Shown: positions 1 to 8,859 of the stretch, piece by piece | How positions within the stretch are numbered: the first letter of the stretch is position 1 | Layout of the letters: every line of letters begins with the position of its first letter | From: Terriglobia bacterium | GTDB taxonomy: Bacteria; Acidobacteriota; Terriglobia; Bryobacterales; Bryobacteraceae | DNA: 64,000 nt | Assembly (NCBI GenBank): GCA_020073445.1 | Contig: JAIQFE010000015.1 | Location: forward strand, 1-64,000 | Reading direction: 5' to 3' | Notes under the pieces: generated by a model | Databases searched by the model: none | What the model saw: the letters and a program-made list of their open reading frames with translations, nothing else | What the model was told of the DNA's origin: nothing | Made by a program: the position numbers and the translations under genes

Positions 1-78
1 GTTGGGGTTCTGTTCGGTGGCGAGCCGGCGGAACTGCTGCACGGCCCGTTGCTGGTCGATCTGGTATCTTCTCTTCAT
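1..78 (-). CDS. N-terminus of an unidentified protein, runs off the left edge
   Basis: An open frame of 26 codons begins with ATG at 76-78 on the minus strand and stays open to the window edge. A strong Shine-Dalgarno stretch (AAGGAGAG) lies a few bases upstream, which is the main reason to believe the start. The peptide begins MKRRYQIDQQRAVQQFRRLA and is basic and helical, with no signal peptide. It is divergent from the PRTRC genes to its right. A short basic start like this would suit a transposase or another DNA-binding protein, but too little is present to assign a family. Confidence 0.5.
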   Translation of the reverse strand, partial: MKRRYQIDQQRAVQQFRRLATEQNPN

Positions 79-288
79 AGCGACTCTCTCCTTTTTCTTG
101 GCAGAAAAACTACCCAGAGGCGTTCACTCCTCCAGGTTTGAGAGTCGCTTACTTTCTACGAACTAACGGGCATGCTCATCTCGGTTGAGGAGCCCTCGAA
201 GTACTTGTGCTGGGCCGGCTGCACAAACATACAGATCCGGGCGGCGCTTGGTGCGCCTGCTCCGGCGAACGCGCGTTAGGAGGAGGAG

Positions 289-890
289 ATGGCGAACGAG
301 TCTCGACTGGTGCTGCCGAAGCCGATGATGGCGAAACTGCAATCCCTGGGAATCTATTGCCAGACATGGGTCACCGCCGAACGGCAGGACCGGGCGAAGC
401 GGTGGGTTCTGCGGGGCGTCGAAAGCGGCGGGAGCGCCAAGGAATTCGGGCGCTACATCTTTTTCTTCGCGGCGGATGGGTCGCGGATGGAATGGCTGCA
501 GAAGGCGGATCGCATCGGCGCCATCCGCCACTCGTGTGGTGCGTTACCGGCAGGGAACTGTGGGTGCGCGCAATGCTGGAGAATGCACGCCCCAAGCCTA
601 CGACGAAGCTGCGCGTGGCACCGTACCTCAACGTGAGCGGCGAGGATGGTCTAACCTGCCAAGGAACGATGCGATCGCCGGAAGATGCCGGAGTCGCGAC
701 GATTCCACTCTGGGAGCGGGCGTTCTTTCAAAGTGAATTTACGCATCAGACGGGCGCCCGGCGGCTCACCATCCATCCTGGTGGATTCTTTGGACTGTGG
801 GCGAGCCTGTCGGGAAGCAGAAAACCGTTTCCAGTGGAGCATCTGGCTCCGGCGAATCAGACACTCTTGGAGTTCGTGACGCGTGAATGA
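289..890 (+). pseudogene. chimeric relic: unknown small protein joined out of frame to the C-terminal half of PRTRC system protein B
   Basis: An excellent ribosome binding site (AGGAGGAG) precedes ATG 289, and that frame encodes about 76 plausible residues (MANESRLVLPKPMMAKLQSL and onward) before the sense is lost near base 520. From 522 to the TGA at 890 a different frame encodes the conserved C-terminal part of PRTRC protein B, with recognisable stretches HPPLVWCV, LWVRAMLENARP, QGTMRSPED, WERAFFQSEFTH, HPGGFFGLW and an ending LEFVTRE. The N-terminal half of PRTRC-B is absent. This looks like a deletion that fused an upstream gene to the 3' half of PRTRC-B. It lies 15 bases from the intact ThiF-like gene, which is its normal cassette neighbour. 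The identity of the first 76 residues is unknown. Confidence 0.65.
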
Positions 891-905
891 CGATAGGGGG
901 TAACG

Positions 906-1700
906 ATGCATACGCTGACCGCTGACCTGTTGCGGCGCGAAGTGCGAGTTCTAGTGGTCGGCTGCGGCGGGAATGGCACTGCAATCGCTGCCGGATTACC
1001 GTATTTGCACCAGGCTATGCTGGTGGCCGGACACCCCGGTGGTTTGCGCGTAACGCTAATGGATGGGGACATCATTTCGTCGGCCAACTGCGTCCGCCAG
1101 CCCTTTTCCTCTGCCGAAATTGGCCTTGCGAAAGCGGTTGTCATGGTTAGCCGGCTCAATCTATTCTGGGGGCTCGACTGGACGGCCAGTCCCGAGTTTC
1201 TTTCGGAGCAGAGCAAGATTGGCGACTTTGATGTCGTGATCGGTTGCGTGGATACGCGGGCGGCACGGATCATGATCGGGAAGCACGTCCAGGGATGGCG
1301 GAACCGCGTCGGGTACTGGCTCGATCTCGGCAACTCGGCGGACAGCGGGCAATTTGTGCTTGGCCAACCGTTGAACGGCCGCAACCGGCGCTCGATGGAT
1401 CGTCTGCGCACTGCTCCTGAGGTCTTCCCTGAGCTCTCCGACGAGTCGCTCGACGCAACGGACGGGCCAAGTTGCAGCACCGCTGAAGCGCTCGAGCGAC
1501 AGGAACCTTTTGTCAACCAGACGCTGGCGCAACACGCACTCGCCTTGCTTACCAGGCTATTTCGATATGGCCGCATCGATCACCATGGCGCATTCGTCAA
1601 CGTCGCGCAGAATCGCGTTCAACCTCTGGCAATCAGCCCGGCATTGTGGAAGAACATACGTCGCCGTGGACGGCGGTTCTTGAAGAATGTAGCTGCCTAG
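906..1700 (+). CDS. PRTRC system ThiF family protein
   Basis: This 264-residue cytoplasmic protein has an E1/ThiF-like Rossmann fold. The nucleotide-binding glycine loop VGCGGNGTAIAAGL is at residues 17-30, followed by LMDGDIISSANCVRQPF, where the Asp and the Asn/Arg pair match the ATP-contacting positions of ThiF/MoeB proteins. VIGCVDTRAAR is the usual VxxxxD.. strand. ThiF and E1 proteins adenylate the C-terminus of ubiquitin-like proteins. In the PRTRC cassette (ParB-related, ThiF-related) the substrate is not established. The start is ATG 906 with AGGGGG upstream. It follows the broken PRTRC-B, and the other cassette members (ParB-like, C, E, F) are not in the window, so the gene may be an orphan survivor of an integrated plasmid. 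Confidence 0.85.
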   Translation: MHTLTADLLRREVRVLVVGCGGNGTAIAAGLPYLHQAMLVAGHPGGLRVTLMDGDIISSANCVRQPFSSAEIGLAKAVVMVSRLNLFWGLDWTASPEFLSEQSKIGDFDVVIGCVDTRAARIMIGKHVQGWRNRVGYWLDLGNSADSGQFVLGQPLNGRNRRSMDRLRTAPEVFPELSDESLDATDGPSCSTAEALERQEPFVNQTLAQHALALLTRLFRYGRIDHHGAFVNVAQNRVQPLAISPALWKNIRRRGRRFLKNVAA

Positions 1701-1752
1701 AGGGCGTCGGGTCGCGGCGACCTCCAAATACGAGAGGCGATCCGGGCCGTCG

Positions 1753-1780
1753 CTGAGACTCTTTAATCAGTACCATCACC
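1753..1780 (+). repeat. left copy of an imperfect direct repeat (possible att remnant)
   Basis: The sequence CTGAGACTCTTTAATCAGTA recurs, with one indel and one change, as CTGAGACTCTTGATCAGTA at 15468. The core resembles the anticodon arm of tRNA-Lys(CTT), in which CTGA and TCAG would pair, a common integration target. The right copy lies just before a tyrosine recombinase gene, as expected of a site beside its integrase. Both copies are short and diverged, so the call is tentative. Confidence 0.4.
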
Positions 1781-1871
1781 TTCCAAGCCAAGTAAGCCTT
1801 CGTTTCCCGCCAATCCGTGTATGCGGATTGTGTGGCCACCTTCGATCCGGAAGTATCCAATGGCTCGATTT

Positions 1872-2259
1872 CTAGCCAGATTGACCGCCAGCAGATACCG
1901 CATGTTCCCGTAACTTGGCGATGTCCGTGGCGGACGGACCGCCGAAAAAGCGACTATATTCGCGGCTGAATTGAGACGCGCCGAGATTACCCGACTTTCA
2001 GGCTCGCCGTATTCACATCCATCATCATGGAGAACATCAGACGTCTTGCCTCCTGGAGCCGCAGAACCTTCTGGAACTGTAGCGGGCTCATCGAGGTGAC
2101 AGCCTTGAAGTGCTGGTGAAAGGGCGATGCGCCGCCCTTCTGCAACGCTTTGACGAGCGCTTCTCCGGAGAAGGATTGCGCGTGACCGGTTCCGGCGGCG
2201 GTCAGCATGCCGACTATTAGTAAAGATGCGAGTACAGGTATCTGGATGCGAGACTTCAC
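1872..2259 (-). pseudogene. chimera of a histidine-phosphatase signal region and an AraC-type DNA-binding domain, then frameshifted
   Basis: A GTG start at 2257-2259 with GAAGGAGT upstream opens a normal signal peptide ([20 protein letters not shown], then GHAQ). After it comes [14 protein letters not shown], which resembles the mature N-terminus of secreted histidine phosphatases. At residue 44 it switches abruptly to [20 protein letters not shown] and [10 protein letters not shown], the second helix-turn-helix of AraC/XylS regulators. The frame stops at 1987. Removing one A from GGGTAATC on the minus strand (near 1987) restores GYLGASQFSREYSRFFGG, the AraC C-terminal signature, ending at TAG 1872-1874. 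An exported DNA-binding domain makes no sense, so this is a dead fusion. It lies directly downstream of the sensor kinase. Confidence 0.7.
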
Positions 2260-2306
2260 AAAGACTCCTTCGAGCGCTATGCTGATGCGGCGCTGGCCAA
2301 GTGGGT

Positions 2307-3794
2307 TTAACCTGATCGCCGTTCCAACGTGAGACGAGCATCGAGCGAAATTGGTCGGGTGGCGCCGGGCGTTTCTTCCGAGGCATCCGCGTCCGCAGAA
2401 AGAGGCAGAAGGAGCCGGAAGATGCATCCCGCAGTGGTCGAGTCCAGTTCCAGGCCCCCGCCGTGGGCTTCGGCACCCCATTTGGCGAGCGCCAAGCCGA
2501 GGCCAGCGCCTCCGGCTTCACGCGAACGAGCTTCGTCGATCCGATAGAAACGGTCGAAAACCTTGTCCCGGTGCTCCGGAGCAATGCCCGGCCCACAATC
2601 CTCCACTTCGACGCAGGCGGTGTGAGAGTTACATCGGCGAACACGGACTGAAATATGACCCTTGCGAGGCGAATACTTTATGGCATTGTCTAGAAGGTTA
2701 ATGACGACTTGGCGCAAAATGACCGTATCCGCTTTCACACGAATCGAGCTGTCTCCCTCAAACGAAACCGTCTGTCCTTTCTCTTCAGCGAGCACGTCGA
2801 GAAGAGACGAAGCCTCCTCAACCACTGGCACGAGAGGTATCGTCGCTTGTTGCAGTTGAATCTGACCGGAATCGGCGCGTGAAATCGTGAGCAAACTTTC
2901 AACAAGACGGCTCAACCTCTCTGTCTCCTCCAGCATGCTGCCGATGACTTCCCGGTAATGATCGCGATCTCCTTCCTGCTGAAGCCCAACCTCGCCGACG
3001 CTCCGGATTGCAGTGAGAGGCGTGCGGAGTTCATGAGAGGCGTCCGAGGTGAATCGCTTCAGTTGTTCGAAAGAAAGTTGCAGCCGGGAAAGTGTTTCGT
3101 TCAGAGCCTGGGCCAGCAGGCCGAGTTCGTCATGCGGATTCTCGACGTCTATTCGGGCGTCAAGTTGTTCCGCGTTGATCTCACGGGCGCGCCGAGCCAT
3201 CCGCTCGACTGGGCCAAGGGCGCGCCGAGCAAGGTGATATCCGCCGATTCCTGCTAACCCCAGCGCTAACGGCAAGCCAACAAGGAGCCCGATGACGAGT
3301 TGCCAAAAGCGTTGCCACATTGGTTCTTCGCTGAAACCCACGCGGATGATTGCAGGATGGCCGTCAATCATGTGCCGTCTGCTGATCAGCCTGATTCTCA
3401 TGCCGTCCGCCAATCGAATTGACCGGCGTGAGTAAGAGTCCACTCCTTCTCCGGGCTCCGGCTTTCCTCCAAGTACTCGTTCGGCAAGCCCCGCGTCTTT
3501 GTACAGGAGAGTCCCATCTTCCGCGCGAACCTCCAGGAATCGTTGTTGCGTTTCGGCCGGGTAAGGATGGTAATGATAATCGTTTCGCAGACCAAGCTTG
3601 CCGTCGGAACCAAAGCTGAGGAAGCCCTCGACCGTCTCCAGGTCTTCGGTCGCAAGGTGATCCACCTGAGTGCGCAATTGCAGGAGCACGATAGCGCAGG
3701 TACTGCCTCCGTAGATCAACAGGACTCCCGCGAGGATTGCCACATACCAGAGCGTGAGCCGCGTGCGGACGTGGTGGGGCCACAGATGTTTCAT
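2307..3794 (-). CDS. sensor histidine kinase, heavy-metal (CusS-like) type
   Basis: This 495-residue inner-membrane kinase has a first transmembrane helix at about 13-35 and a periplasmic sensor at about 36-165 that contains histidine-rich spots ([16 protein letters not shown]). A second helix lies near 166-190, then a HAMP segment ([19 protein letters not shown]), the dimerisation H-box [20 protein letters not shown], an N-box [12 protein letters not shown], and G-boxes [10 protein letters not shown] and [11 protein letters not shown]. It autophosphorylates the H-box histidine and should pass phosphate to the response regulator just upstream. Its ATG overlaps that gene's TGA (ATGA), so the two are translationally coupled. 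Periplasmic histidines and the neighbouring oxidase and RND pump suggest metal ions, perhaps copper, as the signal, which is inference. Confidence 0.88.
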   Translation of the reverse strand: MKHLWPHHVRTRLTLWYVAILAGVLLIYGGSTCAIVLLQLRTQVDHLATEDLETVEGFLSFGSDGKLGLRNDYHYHPYPAETQQRFLEVRAEDGTLLYKDAGLAERVLGGKPEPGEGVDSYSRRSIRLADGMRIRLISRRHMIDGHPAIIRVGFSEEPMWQRFWQLVIGLLVGLPLALGLAGIGGYHLARRALGPVERMARRAREINAEQLDARIDVENPHDELGLLAQALNETLSRLQLSFEQLKRFTSDASHELRTPLTAIRSVGEVGLQQEGDRDHYREVIGSMLEETERLSRLVESLLTISRADSGQIQLQQATIPLVPVVEEASSLLDVLAEEKGQTVSFEGDSSIRVKADTVILRQVVINLLDNAIKYSPRKGHISVRVRRCNSHTACVEVEDCGPGIAPEHRDKVFDRFYRIDEARSREAGGAGLGLALAKWGAEAHGGGLELDSTTAGCIFRLLLPLSADADASEETPGATRPISLDARLTLERRSG

Positions 3795-4561
3795 CAGTTC
3801 TCCGTTTTCAGAACGAATCCGACGCCGCGCACAGTGTGCAAGAGCTTGGTTGAAACTCCCTCATCGACCTTGCGGCGGAGGCGGACCATGTGTACGTCAA
3901 TGACGTTGTCCAACGGACTATGCCGCACTTGCTCCTTCCAAATGTCGCGCGCAAGCATTTCGCGGGAAACAACCTCGCCCTGATGGCGTAGAAAGTACTC
4001 CAACAGCTCAAACTCTCGCGCTGTCAGGTCAATCATCCGTTTCCCACGCTTCACGGATCGGCCGACCAGATCCATTTCGAGGTCTTGCATCCTTAACGTG
4101 GTTACGGATTCCGCCTTCCCGCGGCGCAGGAGGGCTCGAATTCGGGCCAGCAGTTCGGGGAAAGCAAACGGTTTAACCAAATAGTCGTCCGCGCCGGCGT
4201 CCAATCCCAAAACACGGTCTTCGATAGAATCCCTCGCGGTGAGCAGAAGCACAGGAGTCTTCCGGCCTTGCTTTCGTATGGCCGAGAGCACCTCGATTCC
4301 GCTTCGGCCCGGGAGCATGACGTCCAGAACTACCAGATCGAAATCTTCCGAGTTTGCCAGGAAGAAACCATCCTCCCCGGTGTGTGCCAAACTGACCGAG
4401 TAGTAATTTCCTTCAAGGCCTTCCTTGATCGCCCTGGCGACCTTTCGCTCGTCTTCGACAATGAGCACTTTTGGCGCAGCCTGCTCCTCCCTGGGCGCAC
4501 CTAGGCTGGGGCTGCTTTTTTTTTCAGCTGTTTTTCTGGCTGGCTCTAGAGGGATGGCCAT
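3794..4561 (-). CDS. OmpR-family response regulator (CusR/CopR-like)
   Basis: The protein has 255 residues, with an N-terminal extension of about 30 residues ahead of the receiver domain. The receiver starts at KVLIVEDERKV, has the phospho-acceptor Asp in DLVVLDVMLPG, the conserved Lys in YLVKPF, and LLTARD before it. A winged-helix DNA-binding domain follows (LTAREFELLEYFLRHQGEVV and DVHMVRLRRKVD). It is coupled to the kinase downstream and lies 45 bases after the RND adaptor gene, so all probably form one long transcript led by padR. The most likely targets are the 11-bp-period repeats in front of padR and of the multicopper oxidase. No good ribosome site is seen before ATG 4561, so a start nearer the receiver domain cannot be excluded. 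Confidence 0.9.
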   Translation of the reverse strand: MAIPLEPARKTAEKKSSPSLGAPREEQAAPKVLIVEDERKVARAIKEGLEGNYYSVSLAHTGEDGFFLANSEDFDLVVLDVMLPGRSGIEVLSAIRKQGRKTPVLLLTARDSIEDRVLGLDAGADDYLVKPFAFPELLARIRALLRRGKAESVTTLRMQDLEMDLVGRSVKRGKRMIDLTAREFELLEYFLRHQGEVVSREMLARDIWKEQVRHSPLDNVIDVHMVRLRRKVDEGVSTKLLHTVRGVGFVLKTEN

Positions 4562-4606
4562 GGAAGACCTGCTTCAATTGTCGCGCTTCTCTGGCTTTAA
4601 GGCGTG

Positions 4607-5707
4607 CTAGCGCTTTGCCTGGCTCTGCAAGGGAGTGCCCTCTCTGATTTCATCGTTCGCCCGACGGACGATCATGTCGCCGGCCTTCAGGGTACCGAGT
4701 ACCTCGATGAGATCGCCATCGGCAGCCCCTTTGCGGACGTCTACCCACTCTGCATGTCCATCCTTGTTCCGAACCACGAAGGTCCGCTCGGTTGTAGTGA
4801 CCACGCTCGTCTTTGGCACGAAGAGCGAAGGCCGCGAGCGGCGGACCGGCCATTTCACCGTCGGATACATGCCGGGAGCCAACGATCCATCGCGATTCAT
4901 CACGTCCAGCTCGATGGCCATGGTGCGCGTCTTTTGGTCGAGCGCATGAGAAATGCGCTCGATCGCCCCTGAGTAGGTTCGTTCCGGCCAGGCGGGGACC
5001 TGGAAGGGAACGTTTGCGCCGTTCATGATTCCGCTGACATACTCCTCTGGCACCGGCACCACCAGCCGAAGATGCGATACCTGTTGGATCAACAGAAGCG
5101 CAATGTCGTTCCCGGGGCCGACCAGCGCGCCCGGATGGACCATGCGTTCAGTCACCACTCCGTCGAAAGGCGCGGTGATTTTCAGATAACTCTGCAAGTC
5201 CTGGAGCGCTCGAACCGCCGACTCCGTCGCCCGGCTGGCTTGCAGGCGGGAATTGAGTAGCGCTTTGGCGGCCTCCACCTGCTTTTCCGCCTGGATCAGC
5301 TCGTTACCCGCGATAGCGCCGGGTGTTTCAGCCGCCATTTTGGTGCGATCGTACGTGCTCTGCGCCGCTGCAAGCTGAGCTTCGGCTTGCAGGCGGTCCG
5401 CCTCGGCGGCTTGCACTTTCGACTGAGCTTCGGCAATCTGCGCCGTCATCTCTGGAGCGCTCATCTCGACGAGCAAATCACCTTGCTTGACGATACTGCC
5501 ACGGTCCACCAAGACGCGATCCACGTAGCTCGGGACCTTGGCATGAAGCGAGACGCTTAGGAACGGCAGAAACTCGCCGGGTAACTCGACGGTTCGCGAC
5601 ACTGCCTTGGACACGACCGGAGCCAGGTCGCCGGTTTGCGCCCAACCAGGGTTTGCGAGCAGTCCGAAAATACAAATCGGGAAAAGGAGAGTTCTAGTGT
5701 GCGTCAT
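4607..5707 (-). CDS. RND efflux periplasmic adaptor (membrane fusion protein)
   Basis: The 366-residue protein has a cleavable signal peptide ([17 protein letters not shown]). It then shows the lipoyl/biotinyl-like first half ([20 protein letters not shown]), an alpha-helical hairpin rich in Ala and Gln at about 90-150 ([20 protein letters not shown]), the second lipoyl half ([20 protein letters not shown]) and a beta-barrel domain. Such adaptors bridge the inner-membrane RND pump to the TolC channel. The start overlaps the 3' end of the pump gene by 14 bases, which indicates coupling. No His/Met-rich metal-binding N-terminus like that of CusB is seen, so the substrate is not evident from this subunit. 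Confidence 0.9.
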   Translation of the reverse strand: MTHTRTLLFPICIFGLLANPGWAQTGDLAPVVSKAVSRTVELPGEFLPFLSVSLHAKVPSYVDRVLVDRGSIVKQGDLLVEMSAPEMTAQIAEAQSKVQAAEADRLQAEAQLAAAQSTYDRTKMAAETPGAIAGNELIQAEKQVEAAKALLNSRLQASRATESAVRALQDLQSYLKITAPFDGVVTERMVHPGALVGPGNDIALLLIQQVSHLRLVVPVPEEYVSGIMNGANVPFQVPAWPERTYSGAIERISHALDQKTRTMAIELDVMNRDGSLAPGMYPTVKWPVRRSRPSLFVPKTSVVTTTERTFVVRNKDGHAEWVDVRKGAADGDLIEVLGTLKAGDMIVRRANDEIREGTPLQSQAKR

Positions 5708-8700
5708 AGTATCGACTCGTGGGGTCCATCGGATTGAGCGACGGAGACGTCACAGACGCCTTCCGCTGGAGGATGGCATAGATCGAGGGAAGGATGGTCA
5801 AAGTCGCAAATGTGGATACCAGGAGACCGCCGATGACGGCACGCCCCAGCGGCGCCGATTGCGACCCACCCTCGCCAAATCCGATCGCCATGGGCAGCAT
5901 GCCGAAGATCATCGCCGCGGCCGTCATCAATATCGCCCGGAGCCGGCTGGAGGCGCCTTCGCGCGCCGCATCCATAACGGACCTGTTCTCGTGGCGGAAG
6001 CACTCGGCGAACGTGATCAGCAAAATCGAGTTCGCAACGGCAATGCCGATCGCCATAATCGCGCCCATGAAGGACTGAATATTCAGCGTCGTGCCGGTCG
6101 CCCGCAACATGAGCAGAACTCCGCAAAGCACTGCGGGAACCGTGAGGACGATCGCGAGCGCCAGCCGCATCGACTGGAAATTCGCACAGAGCAGCAGAAA
6201 GATCACCACGACGGCAAGCAGCAGGCCAAGTCGCAAACCGGAGATGGTCTGCTCCAGTGGTGTAATCTCGCCTTTCATGACGACCTTGATCCCGCGGGGC
6301 GGCGCGCCGGCGTCCGCCAGAGCCTGATTCAGCTTTTGCGTTGCTTCCCCAAGCGTGATCCCGTGAATGTTCGCCGTCAGGCTGATAATATGCTGACCGT
6401 TGAAGCGTTCAATCAGCCCCGGCATGGTTCCCAGCTTCATCTGCGCGATATTCGTCAGTTCCGTGTCCCGTTGACCGTTTAGCATAATCGGGAGTTCCCC
6501 GACATCTTCAACGCTTTGCATGCGGTTTTGCGGCAGCTCCACCTGGATCTGGAACGCGTTGCCCGAATTTGGATCCCGCCAGTAGTTCGGCTCGGTGAAT
6601 CGGGAAGAGGAAGTGGCAGGCACAACCGATCGCACCACGTCCGACATGGTCAGGCCGAACTGGCCCGCCCGTTCACGGCTGATGTTGATATCCAGCGTCG
6701 GGTAGTTGTACTCCTGAGCGAACTGCAGATCCCGCACGAAGCTCAGTTTTGCCAGTTGCGTTTGTATCTTCTGAGCATATGCATAGTCGTTCGCCAGACT
6801 GGCCCCTTGAACTGCCACTTCGATGGGAGTGGGTGATCCAAAGCTCATCACCTGGGAAACGATGTCCGCTGCTTCAAAAGAAACCCGGCAGTCGGGCAAC
6901 TCGCGCCGCAGGTCCTCCCTGATGTGCTCTCGCAGGGCCTCACCTCTCGGCGTGTCGGGTTTCACGGCAACCTGTATGATCGCCTCCTCGGGTCCGCTGG
7001 TGAACAGATGTATCAAGTCGACCGGATAACTGGAGGGCACGACGCCCATGAAATCGCTGGTGATTTGCACGTTGTCCTGACCCACGTCCTTTTGAATGAC
7101 ATTGAGAGCGTGAAGGACAATGCGTTCGGTCTCCTCGATTCGGGTGCCGGCCGGCGCGCGCAGCCGCACGCGCAGCAGTGGAGCATTGGCATCCGGAAAC
7201 AACTCGGTGCCCATGCGTGGCAGCAGCACATAGAGGAGCCCGAATGCCACTGCGAGATAACCCAGCACCAGAGGCCAGCGAAGACGCAGCACGAGGCGCA
7301 GATAGCGTTCGTAAAACGACCGAAGGTGCCCAAATAATCCCTCATGCTCTTCGTCGCGATGTGCTTCCCGCATGAGCCAGGTCGAGAATACCGGTACGAG
7401 GCTGCTCGAAAGCAGGTAAGAGGCGATCATCGAGAAGGCGACAGCCAGCGATAACGGCACGAAGAGCTGCCGGCTCACGCCGATCATGAAGAAGGAAGGA
7501 ACAAACACGGCGAGGATGCAAACCATCGAGAGCAGGCGCGCAATCGCAGTATTGCTGGCCGCCTGGACGACGGCCCGTGCCCGTGAAACCCCCGGCACCA
7601 TTTGCGTGTGTGTGTTCTCGATGGACACCGTCGCCTCATCCACCAGAACACCGACCGCGAGCGCCAACCCGCCCAGCGTCATGATGTTAATGGTCTGGCC
7701 GGTGGCCCACAACAAGAGCACCGCGCTCAACAAGGCGAACGGGATGTTCATGATGACGATTACGGCGCTGCGCCAGTCGCGCAGGAATATCAGCACCATC
7801 AACCCAGTCAAACCCGCGCCGAGTAACCCTTCGGTGATCAACCCCCGAAGCGAGTTGGTGACGAATGGCGACTGGTCGAATTGCAGACTCACTTCCACAT
7901 CGTCCGGAACGACCTTCTTGAAATCAGGAATCGCCGCCTTCACGGCGCTGATGACGGCAAGCGTCGAAGCGTCCGCCCGCTTGGTGACGGGGATGTAGAC
8001 AGTTCTCTTGCCGTTGACATGAGCGTAAGCCGTAATGAGATCCGTGCCGTTCTCAATGGTTCCGATGTCTCTGAGGTAAATCGTCGTCCCGGACACCGGC
8101 CGGATTGGTGTGCTCAACAGTTCCGAGAGGTTTCCTCCAAGCGCTGCGTTCGTCCTTGAAATGCGGTTGATCTTGTCAGTCCACATATTGCCGGACGGCA
8201 TCACCAGACTGGCCTTGCTGACCGCGGAGATCGCCTCCTGCGGTGAGATCTTGTATTGCTGGAGCTTGTCTGGATCAAGCATTATGACGATCGTCCTCTG
8301 GTTGCCGCCGAACGGTGGTGGCGCGGAAACTCCTGGCAGGGTCGCGAACAAGGGACGCACGCTGTTGAGCGCCAAATCCTGCAACTCGCCTTGCGTGCGC
8401 ACGGCGCTGCTGAAGACAAGTTGCCCAACGGCCACGCTTCCCGCATCGAAACGCGTAACAAAAGGCGGTACGGTTCCAGGGGGCATGAACGCGCGGGCGC
8501 GATTCACATAACCGATCGTCTCCGCCATCGCCGACGCCATATCAGTGCCTTCATGAAAGATCAGCTTCATGAGAGCCGCGCCCTGAATGCTCTTGCTCTC
8601 GATGCGATCGATTCCCGTGATGTAGAGGAAATGATACTCGTAATAGTAGGTGAGATAGCCCTCCATCTGAGCGGGGTCCATGCCTCCGTAGGGCTGAGCC

Positions 8701-8840
8701 ACGTAAATGGCTGGATCGCCCACCTTCGGGAAGATGTCCACCGGCATCCGCTGCACAGCGAGATATGCAAAAAGTGCGATGGAGACCAATGCCACCACGA
8801 CAGTGATCGGGCGGCTGAGAGCGGCTAGAACGAAACGCAT
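5694..8840 (-). CDS. RND-family inner-membrane efflux pump
   Basis: The 1048-residue, 12-helix pump starts with the typical N-terminal helix RPITVVVALVSIALFAYLAV and VDIFPKVGDPAIYV. Two large periplasmic loops follow TM1 and TM7. The TM4 proton-relay segment reads GVLVDEATVSIEN. It carries the conserved Asp, but the second acidic position is Glu (AcrB has DD). The CusA/CzcA heavy-metal branch usually has other residues around this site, so the hydrophobe/amphiphile (HAE1) branch is more likely by motif. The gene context (copper-type regulator, multicopper oxidase) points to metals. Length is normal and no frameshift is seen. It is followed by the adaptor (14-base overlap) and preceded by the channel gene (19-base gap). 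Confidence 0.92.
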   Translation of the reverse strand: MRFVLAALSRPITVVVALVSIALFAYLAVQRMPVDIFPKVGDPAIYVAQPYGGMDPAQMEGYLTYYYEYHFLYITGIDRIESKSIQGAALMKLIFHEGTDMASAMAETIGYVNRARAFMPPGTVPPFVTRFDAGSVAVGQLVFSSAVRTQGELQDLALNSVRPLFATLPGVSAPPPFGGNQRTIVIMLDPDKLQQYKISPQEAISAVSKASLVMPSGNMWTDKINRISRTNAALGGNLSELLSTPIRPVSGTTIYLRDIGTIENGTDLITAYAHVNGKRTVYIPVTKRADASTLAVISAVKAAIPDFKKVVPDDVEVSLQFDQSPFVTNSLRGLITEGLLGAGLTGLMVLIFLRDWRSAVIVIMNIPFALLSAVLLLWATGQTINIMTLGGLALAVGVLVDEATVSIENTHTQMVPGVSRARAVVQAASNTAIARLLSMVCILAVFVPSFFMIGVSRQLFVPLSLAVAFSMIASYLLSSSLVPVFSTWLMREAHRDEEHEGLFGHLRSFYERYLRLVLRLRWPLVLGYLAVAFGLLYVLLPRMGTELFPDANAPLLRVRLRAPAGTRIEETERIVLHALNVIQKDVGQDNVQITSDFMGVVPSSYPVDLIHLFTSGPEEAIIQVAVKPDTPRGEALREHIREDLRRELPDCRVSFEAADIVSQVMSFGSPTPIEVAVQGASLANDYAYAQKIQTQLAKLSFVRDLQFAQEYNYPTLDINISRERAGQFGLTMSDVVRSVVPATSSSRFTEPNYWRDPNSGNAFQIQVELPQNRMQSVEDVGELPIMLNGQRDTELTNIAQMKLGTMPGLIERFNGQHIISLTANIHGITLGEATQKLNQALADAGAPPRGIKVVMKGEITPLEQTISGLRLGLLLAVVVIFLLLCANFQSMRLALAIVLTVPAVLCGVLLMLRATGTTLNIQSFMGAIMAIGIAVANSILLITFAECFRHENRSVMDAAREGASSRLRAILMTAAAMIFGMLPMAIGFGEGGSQSAPLGRAVIGGLLVSTFATLTILPSIYAILQRKASVTSPSLNPMDPTSRYYDAH

Positions 8841-8859
8841 GTTTCACTCCCCCTAAAAA

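Noticed and set aside
1763-2644. 293-residue minus-strand frame
   Set aside because: It crosses the sensor kinase in another frame and has no family features; the readable pieces belong to the AraC-fusion pseudogene.
5694-8840. CusA-type copper pump
   Set aside because: The TM4 motif (VDEATVSIEN) does not match the heavy-metal branch, so a specific copper assignment is not made despite the context.
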